The notes under the pieces are model-generated. The model saw only the letters and a list, made by a program, of their open reading frames with translations, ran no database searches and had not been told where the DNA came from. 64,000 bases of DNA from Oscillibacter valericigenes Sjm18-20 (GTDB lineage: Bacteria; Bacillota; Clostridia; Oscillospirales; Oscillospiraceae): the NCBI GenBank assembly GCA_000283575.1, contig AP012044.1, positions 3,844,001 through 3,908,000 of the forward strand. Reading direction: 5' to 3'. Every line of letters starts with the position of its first letter. Within the stretch, counting starts at the first letter, position 1. The position numbers and the translations under genes were made by a program. Positions 1 to 8,314 of this stretch are shown piece after piece.

Positions 1-1
1 C

Positions 2-310
2 GGCTACATGACCATCAAGGTCAAGACGCCGTGCCTTCTGACCTGCATTAAGGAGCTGAACACCCCCCGTTACATGAGCGTGGGCGGCATTTTCGAGGCT
101 TATGGCAAGCCGCTTGCGACCTTCGATTACGAGACGCTGAAAAACGATCCCCTGATCGATCCCACCACCATCGGCCTGAAGGGTTCTCCCACCAATATTC
201 TCACATCCTTCACGCCGCCCCAGAAGGGCGCGGGCATGATGCTGGAGGGCGCCGACAAAGCGAGCTGCGAGAAGCTGGCGGGGATTCTGACCGCCAAGCA
301 CATCATCTGA
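2..310 (+). CDS. etfB: Electron transfer flavoprotein beta subunit, 3' end (partial)
   Basis: Only the last 102 codons are in the window; the reading frame is already open at base 2 and the start lies upstream. The visible part carries the C-terminal EtfB pattern, including an IKVKTPCLLTCIKELN-like stretch and a MSVGGIF segment. The ETF beta subunit forms a heterodimer with EtfA and passes electrons between acyl-CoA dehydrogenases or similar flavoenzymes and a quinone, ferredoxin or NAD partner. It ends 17 bp before etfA, so the two are almost certainly cotranscribed. The partner dehydrogenase must lie upstream, outside the window. Confidence 0.93.
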   Translation, partial: GYMTIKVKTPCLLTCIKELNTPRYMSVGGIFEAYGKPLATFDYETLKNDPLIDPTTIGLKGSPTNILTSFTPPQKGAGMMLEGADKASCEKLAGILTAKHII

Positions 311-327
311 GAAAGGGGTAATTGAAC

Positions 328-1461
328 ATGTCTTTTAACAATACGGATATCGCTGCTTTCAAGGATGTATGGGTGTTCTGCGAGCAGCGTCAGGGCAAGC
401 TGATGCCCACCGATTTTGAGCTGATCTCCGAAGGACGGAAGCTGGCGGACGAGCTGGGCGTGGATCTGTGCGGCCTGCTGCTGGGCGACAAGGTCGAGGG
501 TCTGGCCAAAGAGCTTGGCGGCTACGGCGCGGACAAGGTCTATGTCTGCGACAGCCCCATGTTGAAAAACTACACCACCGGCGGCTACACCACGGCAATC
601 TGCCAGGTGATCGAGGAGCTGAAGCCCGAGGTCATGCTGTTCGGCGCCACCAACATCGGCCGGGACCTGGGCCCCCGCTGCGCCGCCCGCCTGCACACCG
701 GCCTTTGCGCGGACTGCACGCATCTGGACGTGGATATGCCCATCTACAAGGACTTTCTGCGGGAGGCGTCCACTCTTGCCCCGGAGAAGATCGACGGATT
801 GAACACCGCCGTGGTTCTGGGCGAGAAGCACGACGTGTCCCGGGACCTGAAGATGACCCGCCCTGCGTTCGGCGGCCATCTGATGGCCTCCATCATCTGC
901 CCGAGGTTCCGTCCCGCCATGGCGACGGTGCGTCCGGGCGTGATGAAGAAGAATCCTTTCGACCAGGCCAAGGCGGATGCCTGTGAGATCGTGAAGCCCG
1001 CCTTCACAGTGACCGAAGATGACGTCCAGACCGAGGTGGTCGAGGTCGTCAAGGCCGCGAAGAAGCTGGTGGATCTGATCGGCGCGGACTTCATCGTCTC
1101 CGTCGGCCGCGGCATCAGCAAGGATGTTGCTGGCGGTATCAAGCTGGCGGAAGAGCTGGCAGCCGAGCTGGGCGGCGTTGTGGGCGGCTCCCGCGCCACC
1201 ATCGACTCCGGGTGGCTGTCCGCGGACCATCAGGTGGGCCAGACGGGCAAGACCGTCCATCCGAAGGTGTACGTCGCTCTGGGCATTTCCGGCGCCATCC
1301 AGCACAAGGCCGGCATGCAGGATTCCGAGTGCATCATCGCGGTGAACAAGAACGACACCGCCCCCATCTTTGAGATCGCCGACTACGGCATCTGCGGCGA
1401 CCTCTTCAAGGTTACCCCCATGCTCACCGAGGCCATTAGAGCCGCCAAGGCCGCAAAGTAA
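328..1461 (+). CDS. etfA: Electron transfer flavoprotein alpha subunit
   Basis: A 377-residue EtfA. The N-terminal half is the variable domain. The C-terminal half holds the FAD-binding signature, with SVGRGISKD, GGSRATIDSGW and QVGQTGKTVHPKVYVALGISG at roughly residues 257-320. ATG at 328 is chosen over the in-frame TTG at 322 because the GGGG of the ribosome site (316-319) sits 8 nt before the ATG but only 2 nt before the TTG. Together with EtfB it forms the soluble electron carrier. The length is a little over the usual 310-340, as in clostridial forms. It is followed by a hairpin and then a strand switch, so it ends its operon. Confidence 0.95.
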   Translation: MSFNNTDIAAFKDVWVFCEQRQGKLMPTDFELISEGRKLADELGVDLCGLLLGDKVEGLAKELGGYGADKVYVCDSPMLKNYTTGGYTTAICQVIEELKPEVMLFGATNIGRDLGPRCAARLHTGLCADCTHLDVDMPIYKDFLREASTLAPEKIDGLNTAVVLGEKHDVSRDLKMTRPAFGGHLMASIICPRFRPAMATVRPGVMKKNPFDQAKADACEIVKPAFTVTEDDVQTEVVEVVKAAKKLVDLIGADFIVSVGRGISKDVAGGIKLAEELAAELGGVVGGSRATIDSGWLSADHQVGQTGKTVHPKVYVALGISGAIQHKAGMQDSECIIAVNKNDTAPIFEIADYGICGDLFKVTPMLTEAIRAAKAAK

Positions 1462-1513
1462 GGAAAATTCTATAAAATGAAAAAGTCCCCGCTATCAACT
1501 CGCAATACAGGAA

Positions 1514-1543
1514 AACCGCCCGGATTCTTCTTTCCGGGCGGTT
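1514..1543. terminator. Hairpin terminator after etfA
   Basis: An 11-bp GC-rich inverted repeat (1514-1524 with 1533-1543) with an 8-nt loop. The T-tract on the plus side is weak. It lies between the converging etfA and thioredoxin reductase genes and may serve both. The rest of 1462-1709 shows no coding signal. Confidence 0.6.
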
Positions 1544-1709
1544 GAGTAAAATATTTCGATGTTTTTCGTGTCCGTCTGCCTTGGTCCAGAGTACGCAGTT
1601 CCAATCCCATTATACGGAAATTTTCGTCGCCATGCCGCCGTGCGCAATTCCGATCGACCGTTGGAATCCTACCGGCCTGCCTTTGCGCTTATTCAGAGAC
1701 TCTCCGGAC

Positions 1710-2624
1710 TCATTTTTCAAAACTGTCCCGCAAATATATTTGTGTGGAGTGCGCGGCATTGGCTCCATCCGACATCGCGGTCACAATTTGATAAAGCTTT
1801 TTCTGCCGCAGATCGCCTGCTGCAAAAACGCCGGGCAATGCCGTCGTTCCATCTTCATCGGTCTGGATAAAGCCATTTGGCAGTAAAAGATCTTTGGGCA
1901 GCAGATCTGAGTTTGGCAGCATTCCGACAGCAACAAATACTCCGTCAAGTTTGACCGTTTCCGTCTCACCGGATTTCAAATTTCCCACAAGAATCTGTTC
2001 GACCTTGTTAGAACCAAGAATCTCGCGGACCTCCCGGTTATGAAGCACTTTGATATTCGAACGTTTTTCCAGCCGCTTCCTAAGTGAGTACATGGCCGGC
2101 AATTCGCCGCCATGATAGATAAGGAAAACCGTTCTGCAAATATCAGCGAGCTCCAGCGCATACCCGGCCGCCGTGTTGCCGCCTCCCACCACGGCGATAT
2201 CTTCGTTCTTAAAAAAGTTCCCATCGCAGGTAGCGCAATAGGAGACCCCACGGCCTGTATACTTTTCTTCTCCCGGAATACCGAGCTTTCTGCGCTCAGA
2301 ACCAAGCGCCAGAATCACAGCCTTTGTTTCATAGTGATTTGATGCTGTTCGAACTACTTTTACTTCTTTGTCAAAGTCAAATCCAACGGCCTCTTCCAAG
2401 ACAATTTCCGCACCGGCATCCCGGACATGCTCTTCAAAATCAGCGGCCAGCTCTGCGCCGTAGATATCCTTAAATCCGGGATAATTGTCGATCCGGTACG
2501 TAAGCGCCGCCTGCCCTCCGAGGGACATTTTTTCCAGCACCAGTGTGGAAAGACCGGCTCTGGACGTATAAATGGCGGCCGTCAATCCGGCCGGGCCACC
2601 TCCCACAACAATCACATCATACAT
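1710..2624 (-). CDS. Thioredoxin reductase-like flavoprotein with atypical nucleotide site
   Basis: A 304-aa low-molecular-weight thioredoxin reductase family protein. The N-terminal FAD motif GGGPAGLTAA is at residues 8-17, the redox pair CATC at C130/C133, and the second dinucleotide fold GGGNTA at 147-152. The GVFAAGDLR segment that contacts FAD is near the C-terminus. In NADPH-dependent enzymes a basic HRRxxxR stretch follows and binds the 2'-phosphate; here the matching place reads YHGGELPA (170-177) with no arginines. Clostridial ferredoxin-dependent flavoprotein thioredoxin reductases also lack this motif, so the electron donor may be ferredoxin or NADH. It heads the downstream end of the oxygen-defence block and would reduce thioredoxin or the neighbouring peroxidase. 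Start supported by a gagga site upstream. Confidence 0.88.
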   Translation of the reverse strand: MYDVIVVGGGPAGLTAAIYTSRAGLSTLVLEKMSLGGQAALTYRIDNYPGFKDIYGAELAADFEEHVRDAGAEIVLEEAVGFDFDKEVKVVRTASNHYETKAVILALGSERRKLGIPGEEKYTGRGVSYCATCDGNFFKNEDIAVVGGGNTAAGYALELADICRTVFLIYHGGELPAMYSLRKRLEKRSNIKVLHNREVREILGSNKVEQILVGNLKSGETETVKLDGVFVAVGMLPNSDLLPKDLLLPNGFIQTDEDGTTALPGVFAAGDLRQKKLYQIVTAMSDGANAAHSTQIYLRDSFEK

Positions 2625-2656
2625 GTTTTCATTCCTCGCCGCTTATTTTGAATGTT

Positions 2657-3205
2657 TTATGAAAGAGCTGCTTCGATAACCGGTTCCAGCTCCTCAGGGG
2701 TTTGGGTTGGCTCAAAGCGGTTTACCACATGCCCGTCCCTTCCCACAAGAAACTTGGTGAAATTCCATTTGATCCCGTTTCCCTCCAGATTTTCCGGATA
2801 GTATTTTTCAACCACAGCCCTTATTTTTCTGCCGGACTCTTTCGACATTTCAAAGCCCTGGAAAGGCGCGCTGTTACTCAGGTATTCAAACAACGGGTCC
2901 ATCTGGTCGCCCCGCACATCGATCTTGGAAAAGAGCGGGAATGTGACACCGTAATTCAACCGGCAGAAAGAAGAGATTTCTTCATTGCTGCCTGGTTCCT
3001 GAGCGAGAAATTGGTTGGATGGAAACCCAAGGACAACCAGGCCCCGCTTCTTATATTTCTGATAAAGTTTTTCCAGGTCATCATATTGCGGCGTAAATCC
3101 GCATTTGCTTGCGGTGTTCACAATCAGGAGAAGCTTTCCGGAATACTCCGAAAGGGAAACCTCCTTGCCACTGTTGTCTTTTACCTGAAAATCATATGCT
3201 GTCAT
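2657..3205 (-). CDS. Glutathione peroxidase family protein (Cys type)
   Basis: A 182-aa protein of the GPx family. The peroxidatic residue is C35 in NTASKCGFTPQ. The other members of the catalytic tetrad are visible as the FPSNQF loop (Q65) and WNFTKF (W147, N148). Cysteine replaces the selenocysteine of animal enzymes. Such bacterial enzymes usually take electrons from thioredoxin rather than glutathione, which fits the thioredoxin reductase-like gene 32 bp downstream on the same strand. It reduces hydrogen peroxide and organic hydroperoxides in the cytoplasm. A GGGGG ribosome site precedes the ATG. Confidence 0.93.
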   Translation of the reverse strand: MTAYDFQVKDNSGKEVSLSEYSGKLLLIVNTASKCGFTPQYDDLEKLYQKYKKRGLVVLGFPSNQFLAQEPGSNEEISSFCRLNYGVTFPLFSKIDVRGDQMDPLFEYLSNSAPFQGFEMSKESGRKIRAVVEKYYPENLEGNGIKWNFTKFLVGRDGHVVNRFEPTQTPEELEPVIEAALS

Positions 3206-3297
3206 AAAACTGACCCCCTTGATATTGCTGACGGATTTACAAAAAGCAATTGCGGTTTTTTGGTAATGAACCCCGGGAAAAGATTCTCCTGCTGACG

Positions 3298-3810
3298 TTA
3301 CAGCACCAGCGTCGGGGGGGTGTATACTCTCGCAGCAAGCTCTGAATCAAGCAAATACAGGCTTTTAGCCTCGCCGCCAAACAGATCATATCGCTTGACA
3401 ATATCCTCAGTATTTTTCTCCTCTTCGCCCTGTTCCTTGACAAACCAATCCAGGAACTGCATCGTGCGAAAATCTTTGATTTCATAGGCGACCGCATAGA
3501 GACTGTTAATGGACTTTGTCACTTGCTGTTCGTGCTCAAATGCGGTATTCGCGGGTGTGCGAAAATCCTCAAAATGATTTTGTGGCGCCCTTACATCCTG
3601 CAAAATGACCCGTTCGCTGTTGTTCAACAGATAATGGGTGAATAATAACGCATGATCCCGCTCTTCCTGTGTCTGAATATAAAACCAGTTACCGAACCCG
3701 TTCAGACTCTGATCGGTATAGTAACTATAAATATCGAGATAAAGATAGGCAGAGTACCACTCCATGTTAATTTGCTTGTTTAATAAGGAAACCAATTTCG
3801 GATCCAACAT
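3298..3810 (-). CDS. ftnA: Ferritin
   Basis: A 170-aa bacterial non-haem ferritin. The ferroxidase ligands are visible in the expected helices: E17 in NMEWYSAYLY, E49/E50 and H53 in QEERDHAL, E92/E94 in FEHEQQV, and the FVKEQGEEE stretch near 123-131. It assembles into a 24-mer shell that oxidises Fe(II) and stores the iron, which limits Fenton chemistry. It sits between rubrerythrin and glutathione peroxidase on the same strand, so it belongs functionally to the oxygen-defence block. Confidence 0.95.
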   Translation of the reverse strand: MLDPKLVSLLNKQINMEWYSAYLYLDIYSYYTDQSLNGFGNWFYIQTQEERDHALLFTHYLLNNSERVILQDVRAPQNHFEDFRTPANTAFEHEQQVTKSINSLYAVAYEIKDFRTMQFLDWFVKEQGEEEKNTEDIVKRYDLFGGEAKSLYLLDSELAARVYTPPTLVL

Positions 3811-3849
3811 TCGGCTTATTCCCCTTTCCTTTGTAAATTTGGAGCCGGG

Positions 3850-4404
3850 TCAAAACTTGTGGTAAGCTTCTTTCTTTGCACCGCAGACGGGACAGCGCTC
3901 GGGAGGGGTATCCAGAATCGTGTGCCCGCAGACGGGGCAGACGTAGATTGCCGTCAACTCCAGATCCTTGCCGGTCTTTACAGCCGCCAACGCTCTGCCA
4001 AACAGTTCCGCGTGCTGCTTTTCAGCCTCCAGGGCAAAGTGAAAAGAGCGCTGCGCGCCTGTCTCCTCCTGAAATTCGGCGGCGTTTAAATACACGGGAT
4101 ACATCTGTTCCACCTCATGCAGCTCGCCGTTGATGGCGCCCTGGAGGTTGTCCGCCGTCTTATTTGTTCCGAAGACGCCCCCTGCCGTCACGGTTGCGTC
4201 GCCGGTGGCGCCTCCGATTTCACGCATGTGATTGCCGGCATGAACCTGCTCGGCAAACGCCACGGCGCGGAACAGACGGGCGACATTGGGATATCCCTCG
4301 TTTTCGGCCATATCGCCCCAGATCAGATACCGCATATGCGCCATACTCTCTCCACCATAGGCGGAGTGCAGGAAATCGGAAGTCATCGCGTTCTTTACAG
4401 ACAT
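3850..4404 (-). CDS. rbr: Rubrerythrin
   Basis: 184 aa. An N-terminal ferritin-like di-iron domain (E19, E52, H55) is followed by a C-terminal rubredoxin-like Fe(SCys)4 domain with C156, C159, C171 and C174. It reduces hydrogen peroxide to water with electrons from rubredoxin or its reductase, both encoded a few kb upstream. The ATG at 4404 is chosen because an AAGGAG site ends 10 nt before it. A possible TTG seven codons further upstream overlaps that site and is unlikely. Confidence 0.96.
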   Translation of the reverse strand: MSVKNAMTSDFLHSAYGGESMAHMRYLIWGDMAENEGYPNVARLFRAVAFAEQVHAGNHMREIGGATGDATVTAGGVFGTNKTADNLQGAINGELHEVEQMYPVYLNAAEFQEETGAQRSFHFALEAEKQHAELFGRALAAVKTGKDLELTAIYVCPVCGHTILDTPPERCPVCGAKKEAYHKF

Positions 4405-4563
4405 TTGAAATCGACTCCTTTTCAATAAATTTAATTTGATTCATCAGAATTCCACTTGTTTTGCTCGTCTTTCGGTCCGCCGGACGGCTTTTTGGGAACC
4501 ACCCAGCATTTTAGGCCATGCAATCCACGGCGAACTGTTTTTACGAATTGGATGAAAGCGCAA

Positions 4564-4587
4564 GAGCCCGGAGAAATATCCGGGCTC
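4564..4587 (-). terminator. Hairpin between superoxide reductase and rubrerythrin genes
   Basis: A 9-bp perfect inverted repeat (4564-4572 with 4579-4587) in the 276-bp gap after the superoxide reductase stop. No clear T-tract follows on the minus strand, so it may slow rather than end transcription. The rest of 4405-4680 shows no gene. Confidence 0.4.
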
Positions 4588-4680
4588 TCGCGGCAAGCAT
4601 CCTTTGACTCTAAGGTCTTCCAAGAACCCGGCGGAGTAAACGGCAGACCGGTTTGAAGAGGAGCTGCCGTCTAAGCGGTC

Positions 4681-5049
4681 TTATAACGCAGCTTTCCAGA
4701 GGCCGTGCAAATTACAGTATGCGTAAACGGTACCGGAAGGAACCTCGGAAAATTCTGCATGGGGCTCTTCGCCGGGCTTCAGGTACTTCAGATCCACTTT
4801 GTCGTCGGTGACCAGCGCAATCCATTCAATGTGGTGTTCCGGCAGCATGGGGTGCGGAGTGGAACCGACCGTAACTTTGATTTTCCCGTCTTCCCGCAAA
4901 ACAGCAGGAACGTGTTTTTCCTTGGCCGCATCGGTAGAATTGGCTTCCAGCTTTGTCATATTCTGACCACAGCACACCAAGGTTCCTCCACCTTTTTTGA
5001 TTAGTGCAACCATGTTTCCGCAGAGTTCGCAACGATAGAATTCAACCAT
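4681..5049 (-). CDS. dfx: Superoxide reductase (desulfoferrodoxin, 2Fe type)
   Basis: 122 aa with both metal sites of a 2Fe superoxide reductase. The N-terminal desulforedoxin-like FeCys4 centre uses C7, C10, C26 and C27. The catalytic Fe(His)4Cys site uses H46, H66, H72 or H73, C112 and H115 (in YCNLHGLW). It reduces superoxide to hydrogen peroxide without making oxygen, taking electrons from rubredoxin. The peroxide made would be handled by the rubrerythrin next door. Length and residue spacing match the family. Confidence 0.96.
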   Translation of the reverse strand: MVEFYRCELCGNMVALIKKGGGTLVCCGQNMTKLEANSTDAAKEKHVPAVLREDGKIKVTVGSTPHPMLPEHHIEWIALVTDDKVDLKYLKPGEEPHAEFSEVPSGTVYAYCNLHGLWKAAL

Positions 5050-5094
5050 TTTTTGTTCCTCTTTTCTGTTGATTTTTAGGATATGCCAAAGCAG

Positions 5095-5961
5095 TTATAA
5101 CCTGCAGTAGGCCACAGCCTTATACGTCGGCGGCAGGCCGAGATCCTTTTCGTAGGAGCCAAGGGTCCAGGTGAGTTTCCCGGTCATTTGTGCGGCGACG
5201 GCGGAAAAATGCAGCATCACGATTCCCAAGTTGAGCTTTTGGTCGTTTTGATCCGTATAAGCATCGCTTTTTGATATCAGAACCACTGCGCCGCCGTCCA
5301 GAACAAACCCGTACGGCTGGCGGTTGAGGTAGCTGGGAGAAAGACTTACGGCGTAAAATGCCTGCCAAAGGGGGTGGTCCATATCGCCGATCTCTTCGTA
5401 AACCCCGGTCTGATTACCCCACTTTCCCGAAAATACCATGCCATCAATCCCAAGGTGCTGGGAATAGTATCCCCGTTTTACATCAATATCGATCTTGGAC
5501 ATACTCTTTATGTTGAGATAGATCCGCTTTGAGGACTTTTTTTCAAAGCCGAATGCAACAATCGCAACGACGCGCTTATCAGATTCGATTGCCAACGCCT
5601 TCTTGATTTCCTCTCCATCCTCAAATGTAAGCCAGCAACTGCCGAGATTCCATTCCGTCATGTGCAAAATGAGATCCTCCGCAATGAAGCCCGCATTTTC
5701 CATCATAAAGTCCGCGTCGTCGGATAAAATCACAAAATAGTCGGCATTGCCGATCATAAAATCATGGTAGCCCGCTGCGCCCTTCAGTTTTTCCCTTGAA
5801 CCACACCCGAAAAAGTGAAGCTCCGTGTGAATGGAGGGAACCAGCTTTTTACAACCGCTGTCATAATACTGTTTGATTTTATCGAGAATGCTTTCCGGAA
5901 CTTTCGTGTCCTGAAACTCCCGCACGGATTTACGGTTCTGGATCATTGCGTTGTAATCCAT
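5095..5961 (-). CDS. Nitroreductase family protein
   Basis: 288 aa. The N-terminus reads AMIQNRKSVREFQDTKVPE, the classic entry of the nitroreductase FMN fold, but the protein is longer than the usual 170-220 aa and its second half (GMVFSGKWGNQTGVYEE onward) resembles the putative TM nitroreductase group. These are FMN proteins that use NAD(P)H; the physiological substrate is not known. The ATG at 5961 follows a taggagg ribosome site; a longer open frame to 6036 has no such support. It lies upstream of the superoxide reductase gene by 45 bp on the same strand and is probably cotranscribed. Confidence 0.82.
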   Translation of the reverse strand: MDYNAMIQNRKSVREFQDTKVPESILDKIKQYYDSGCKKLVPSIHTELHFFGCGSREKLKGAAGYHDFMIGNADYFVILSDDADFMMENAGFIAEDLILHMTEWNLGSCWLTFEDGEEIKKALAIESDKRVVAIVAFGFEKKSSKRIYLNIKSMSKIDIDVKRGYYSQHLGIDGMVFSGKWGNQTGVYEEIGDMDHPLWQAFYAVSLSPSYLNRQPYGFVLDGGAVVLISKSDAYTDQNDQKLNLGIVMLHFSAVAAQMTGKLTWTLGSYEKDLGLPPTYKAVAYCRL

Positions 5962-6112
5962 AGTTTGATTCCTCCTATAAAAAAATCTCAGTGATGAAGG
6001 GATTGGGGCGATGCCGTCCGACGAACTGACGCTCATCTTACAGGAATAACCACCCAGAAACAGTTTCTCTCGCTGTTCCTTTTTTTTACAATTTTAGAAA
6101 CTTTCTCCTATC

Positions 6113-6141
6113 AGTATTCACCAGATTTTTATAAAAGTCAA
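6113..6141 (-). promoter_or_regulatory. Probable promoter of the nitroreductase-superoxide reductase genes
   Basis: On the minus strand, TTGACT (6136-6141) and AATACT (6113-6118) are separated by 17 bp. The predicted leader to the nitroreductase ATG is about 145 nt and contains an AGAAAC/GTTTCT palindrome. The -10 is only a 4 of 6 match, so this is moderate evidence. Confidence 0.45.
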
Positions 6142-6344
6142 TCGTCAAAATAAGTCAATCAGGAAAGTCGAATATTCGATTTTCGTCGGGTAAAAGGGAA
6201 ATTAAATTTTTCGCAGGTGTAAAGGCCCATGCCCTTCAAGCGGTTTCTCTTTCTTCTTGCGCTTCTTCCAAATTTGGCTCCGGATTTCGGGCGGTTTTCA
6301 GGGGCTCCCCAGTCGCTTTCAAGTTCCTCTGGCACGCAAAAAAT

Positions 6345-6376
6345 CTCCCGCCGCAGGTTCTATGCTGCAGCGGGAG
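6345..6376 (-). terminator. Terminator after the rubredoxin reductase-like gene
   Basis: An inverted repeat of about 12 bp with one mismatch (6345-6356 with 6365-6376), followed on the minus strand by a run of six Ts. It lies 66 bp after the stop codon of the flavoprotein gene and closes the rubredoxin operon. Confidence 0.8.
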
Positions 6377-6441
6377 GCGGGTTTTTCGCCGTATACCCGA
6401 ACCTGTACAGGCGGAAAGTTCCCACTATATTTTAAAAACCG

Positions 6442-7575
6442 TCAACCGACCAACTTCTCGATTTCCTCAAAAGATGCAGCTTTGCCGATCCCCTTTTCCG
6501 CCTCCATCCACTTTTTAAGCTTTGTCCCGAGCGCAACGTTTCCAATGAAGGCTGCCCCGACAATTTTGCTGGAACGCACAGCAATTGCCGCATAGCTGTC
6601 GGCGCTTACTTTTCGGTATATCTGCGTATCATCCAACAGCTTGAGTGAACCGAAAGAGGAAACGGTGAGGCCGGCAACTTTTGTAAGCGGTGCCGGCAAA
6701 ACGGTCTGATAGACCATATCCCCTCCCGATGCGTTGATTCCGGCTGTCTCGCCCTGCTTAACAGCGACGGACATCAGGCCGGGAATAGTCCCGTTGTACT
6801 CTGCAATGTCGCCGCAGGCATAAATTCCCTGCAAGTTCGTTCGCATTTTCTCATCGACAAGGATACCTCGACTGACCTTGATCCCACATTTTTCAGCAAG
6901 CGTTAAATCAGGATGGACCCCGGTTGCTGCAATGACGCACGCTTTGTCAATTTCCGCCTCATAATTTGCCAAATCGCCACAGCAGATCGTGATTCCGGAC
7001 TCTTTGAGCCGTGCAGCGAGAAATTTTCCGCCCTCGCTGTCCAACTGACGGGACAGCGGATAGCTGTGGACGGATACCGCAACGTGACATCCCGTCTTGA
7101 CCAGAGCAAAGGCGGTTTCCAAACCCAAAGATCCACCGCCGATAATAAATGCTTTTTTCCCGGCAGCACAGCGCTGTCGGATATCCATCGCATCCTGATA
7201 GGAGCGTAAAGGAAAAACCTTTCCCTCAAACGGGAAGGGCGACCTGTTTGGCAAAGACCCGCAGGAGAGGATCAAAGAGCCGTAACTTGTAGAGTCTCCG
7301 TCCGACCACTGAACTTTTTTTTGCGCAGCGTCAATGCGCACCGCCATTTTGGACAGTTGAATCTCAACTCCGTTTTCGGAAAACCAGTCTTTCCCGGACA
7401 TCAAAATACTCTCGGGGTCTTGGCCCGTCCTAATAACTTCCGGGAGTCGGGGCCGCCAATATGGCAAGTATGGCTCCGCCCCCGCCAGCAACAGCTTCCT
7501 CTTCCGTTGACTTACGGCCTTTGCGGCGTAATAACCGGCGGGGCCCGCTCCAATAATGACAACATCATAATCCAT
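6442..7575 (-). CDS. FAD-dependent NADH:rubredoxin oxidoreductase-like protein
   Basis: 377 aa. Two dinucleotide folds are visible: GAGPAGYYAA at residues 9-18 for FAD and IIGGGSLGLETA near 145-156 for NAD(P)H, plus the YACGDIAEY segment before the C-terminal domain. This is the layout of clostridial NADH:rubredoxin oxidoreductases and nitrite reductase/NirB-like FAD subunits. The rubredoxin gene directly upstream, with a shared transcript, points to rubredoxin as electron acceptor. It would feed the superoxide reductase and rubrerythrin. A ggagg site precedes the ATG. Confidence 0.85.
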   Translation of the reverse strand: MDYDVVIIGAGPAGYYAAKAVSQRKRKLLLAGAEPYLPYWRPRLPEVIRTGQDPESILMSGKDWFSENGVEIQLSKMAVRIDAAQKKVQWSDGDSTSYGSLILSCGSLPNRSPFPFEGKVFPLRSYQDAMDIRQRCAAGKKAFIIGGGSLGLETAFALVKTGCHVAVSVHSYPLSRQLDSEGGKFLAARLKESGITICCGDLANYEAEIDKACVIAATGVHPDLTLAEKCGIKVSRGILVDEKMRTNLQGIYACGDIAEYNGTIPGLMSVAVKQGETAGINASGGDMVYQTVLPAPLTKVAGLTVSSFGSLKLLDDTQIYRKVSADSYAAIAVRSSKIVGAAFIGNVALGTKLKKWMEAEKGIGKAASFEEIEKLVG

Positions 7576-7593
7576 ACGTTTCGCCTCCGCAGA

Positions 7594-7626
7594 GAGACGG
7601 CCGCATCGAAAAGATGCGGCCGTCTC
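7594..7626 (-). other. Intercistronic hairpin between rubredoxin and its reductase gene
   Basis: A perfect 14-bp GC-rich stem (7594-7607 with 7613-7626) with a 5-nt loop lies between the rubredoxin stop and the reductase ribosome site. There is no T-tract on the minus strand. It probably stabilises the upstream message or lets rubredoxin be made in excess over the reductase. Confidence 0.6.
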
Positions 7627-7634
7627 CTGATGTT

Positions 7635-7796
7635 TTATTCCGTGTATTCAAACGCATCTTTCCCGGCACCGCACTCCGGGCATGTAAAGTCTTCGGGAAC
7701 ATCCTCCCATTTGGTTCCGGGAGCAATTCCCTGCTCTGGGCAACCCAATGATTCATCATAGATATAACCGCAAATTGTACATACTAATTTTTTCAT
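7635..7796 (-). CDS. rd: Rubredoxin
   Basis: A 53-aa protein read directly from the minus strand. It starts [15 protein letters not shown] and has the two CxxCG knuckles: C6/C9 and C39/C42 (in [13 protein letters not shown]). One Fe bound by four cysteines makes it a one-electron carrier for superoxide reductase and rubrerythrin. The ATG at 7796 follows an AAAGGAG site, and a strong promoter lies upstream. It is the first gene of the rubredoxin-reductase operon. Confidence 0.97.
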   Translation of the reverse strand: MKKLVCTICGYIYDESLGCPEQGIAPGTKWEDVPEDFTCPECGAGKDAFEYTE

Positions 7797-7837
7797 TGTG
7801 ATCAATCTCCTTTTTTATAATTAACTTCGTTTTTGTT

Positions 7838-7866
7838 AAAATAGCACATTATTTAAAACGTGTCAA
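7838..7866 (-). promoter_or_regulatory. Sigma-A type promoter of the rubredoxin operon
   Basis: A perfect TTGACA (7861-7866, minus strand) is separated by 17 bp from TATTTT (7838-7843). It lies about 40 bp upstream of the rubredoxin ATG. Confidence 0.75.
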
Positions 7867-8314
7867 TAAAATGCGTCGGCTTGTTTTCACCTGGCTGTCC
7901 GGGAATGGTGCATGTTATGCAGATCTCCTTTACAGCGTATTCCGGAACCGCTGGCACGGCGCCTTCGGGCATACAGTCACTATTGTTTATGGCCTCCCAC
8001 AACAACTGTTTATTTTTGGTGTCAGGCGCAATAATATATTACGATAAACCGCTTGAGGCGTAAAGGCTCAAGGGGTTTTATGCGGGGTTTTGCAAAAGCA
8101 AGCGTCTTAAAATGACTGGCGCGGAATGTTTTGGGAATACTAAGCTTTGTTGCCTGTACCCCAGAGGATTTATTACCCGGCATCAGTCTTCTTAAGCAAG
8201 GAAGCAGCGCGAATGGAATCATGTTCATCAGTCTGCATAATCTTAACCGGTCTTGCAGCCTCTATTTTTCAGCCAAGCCATTATCCATCAATCACATGGA
8301 ATCGTGGAGTTAAT
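7867..8314. other. Intergenic region between rubredoxin and phosphoesterase genes
   Basis: No convincing gene on either strand. A hairpin of about 11 bp with opposed single bulges (8046-8057 with 8067-8078) followed by TTTTA could end a plus-strand transcript. The open frame that extends the phosphoesterase upstream to 8147 has no ribosome site. A 39-codon minus-strand frame (7853-7972) also lacks one. Confidence 0.5.

Noticed and set aside
1542..1886. Plus-strand frames opposite the 3' end of the thioredoxin reductase gene
   Set aside because: Mostly antisense to a conserved gene and partly within the intergenic hairpin region; no motif.
7853..7972. A 39-codon minus-strand frame upstream of rubredoxin
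   Set aside because: No ribosome site, and its end overlaps the strong rubredoxin promoter.
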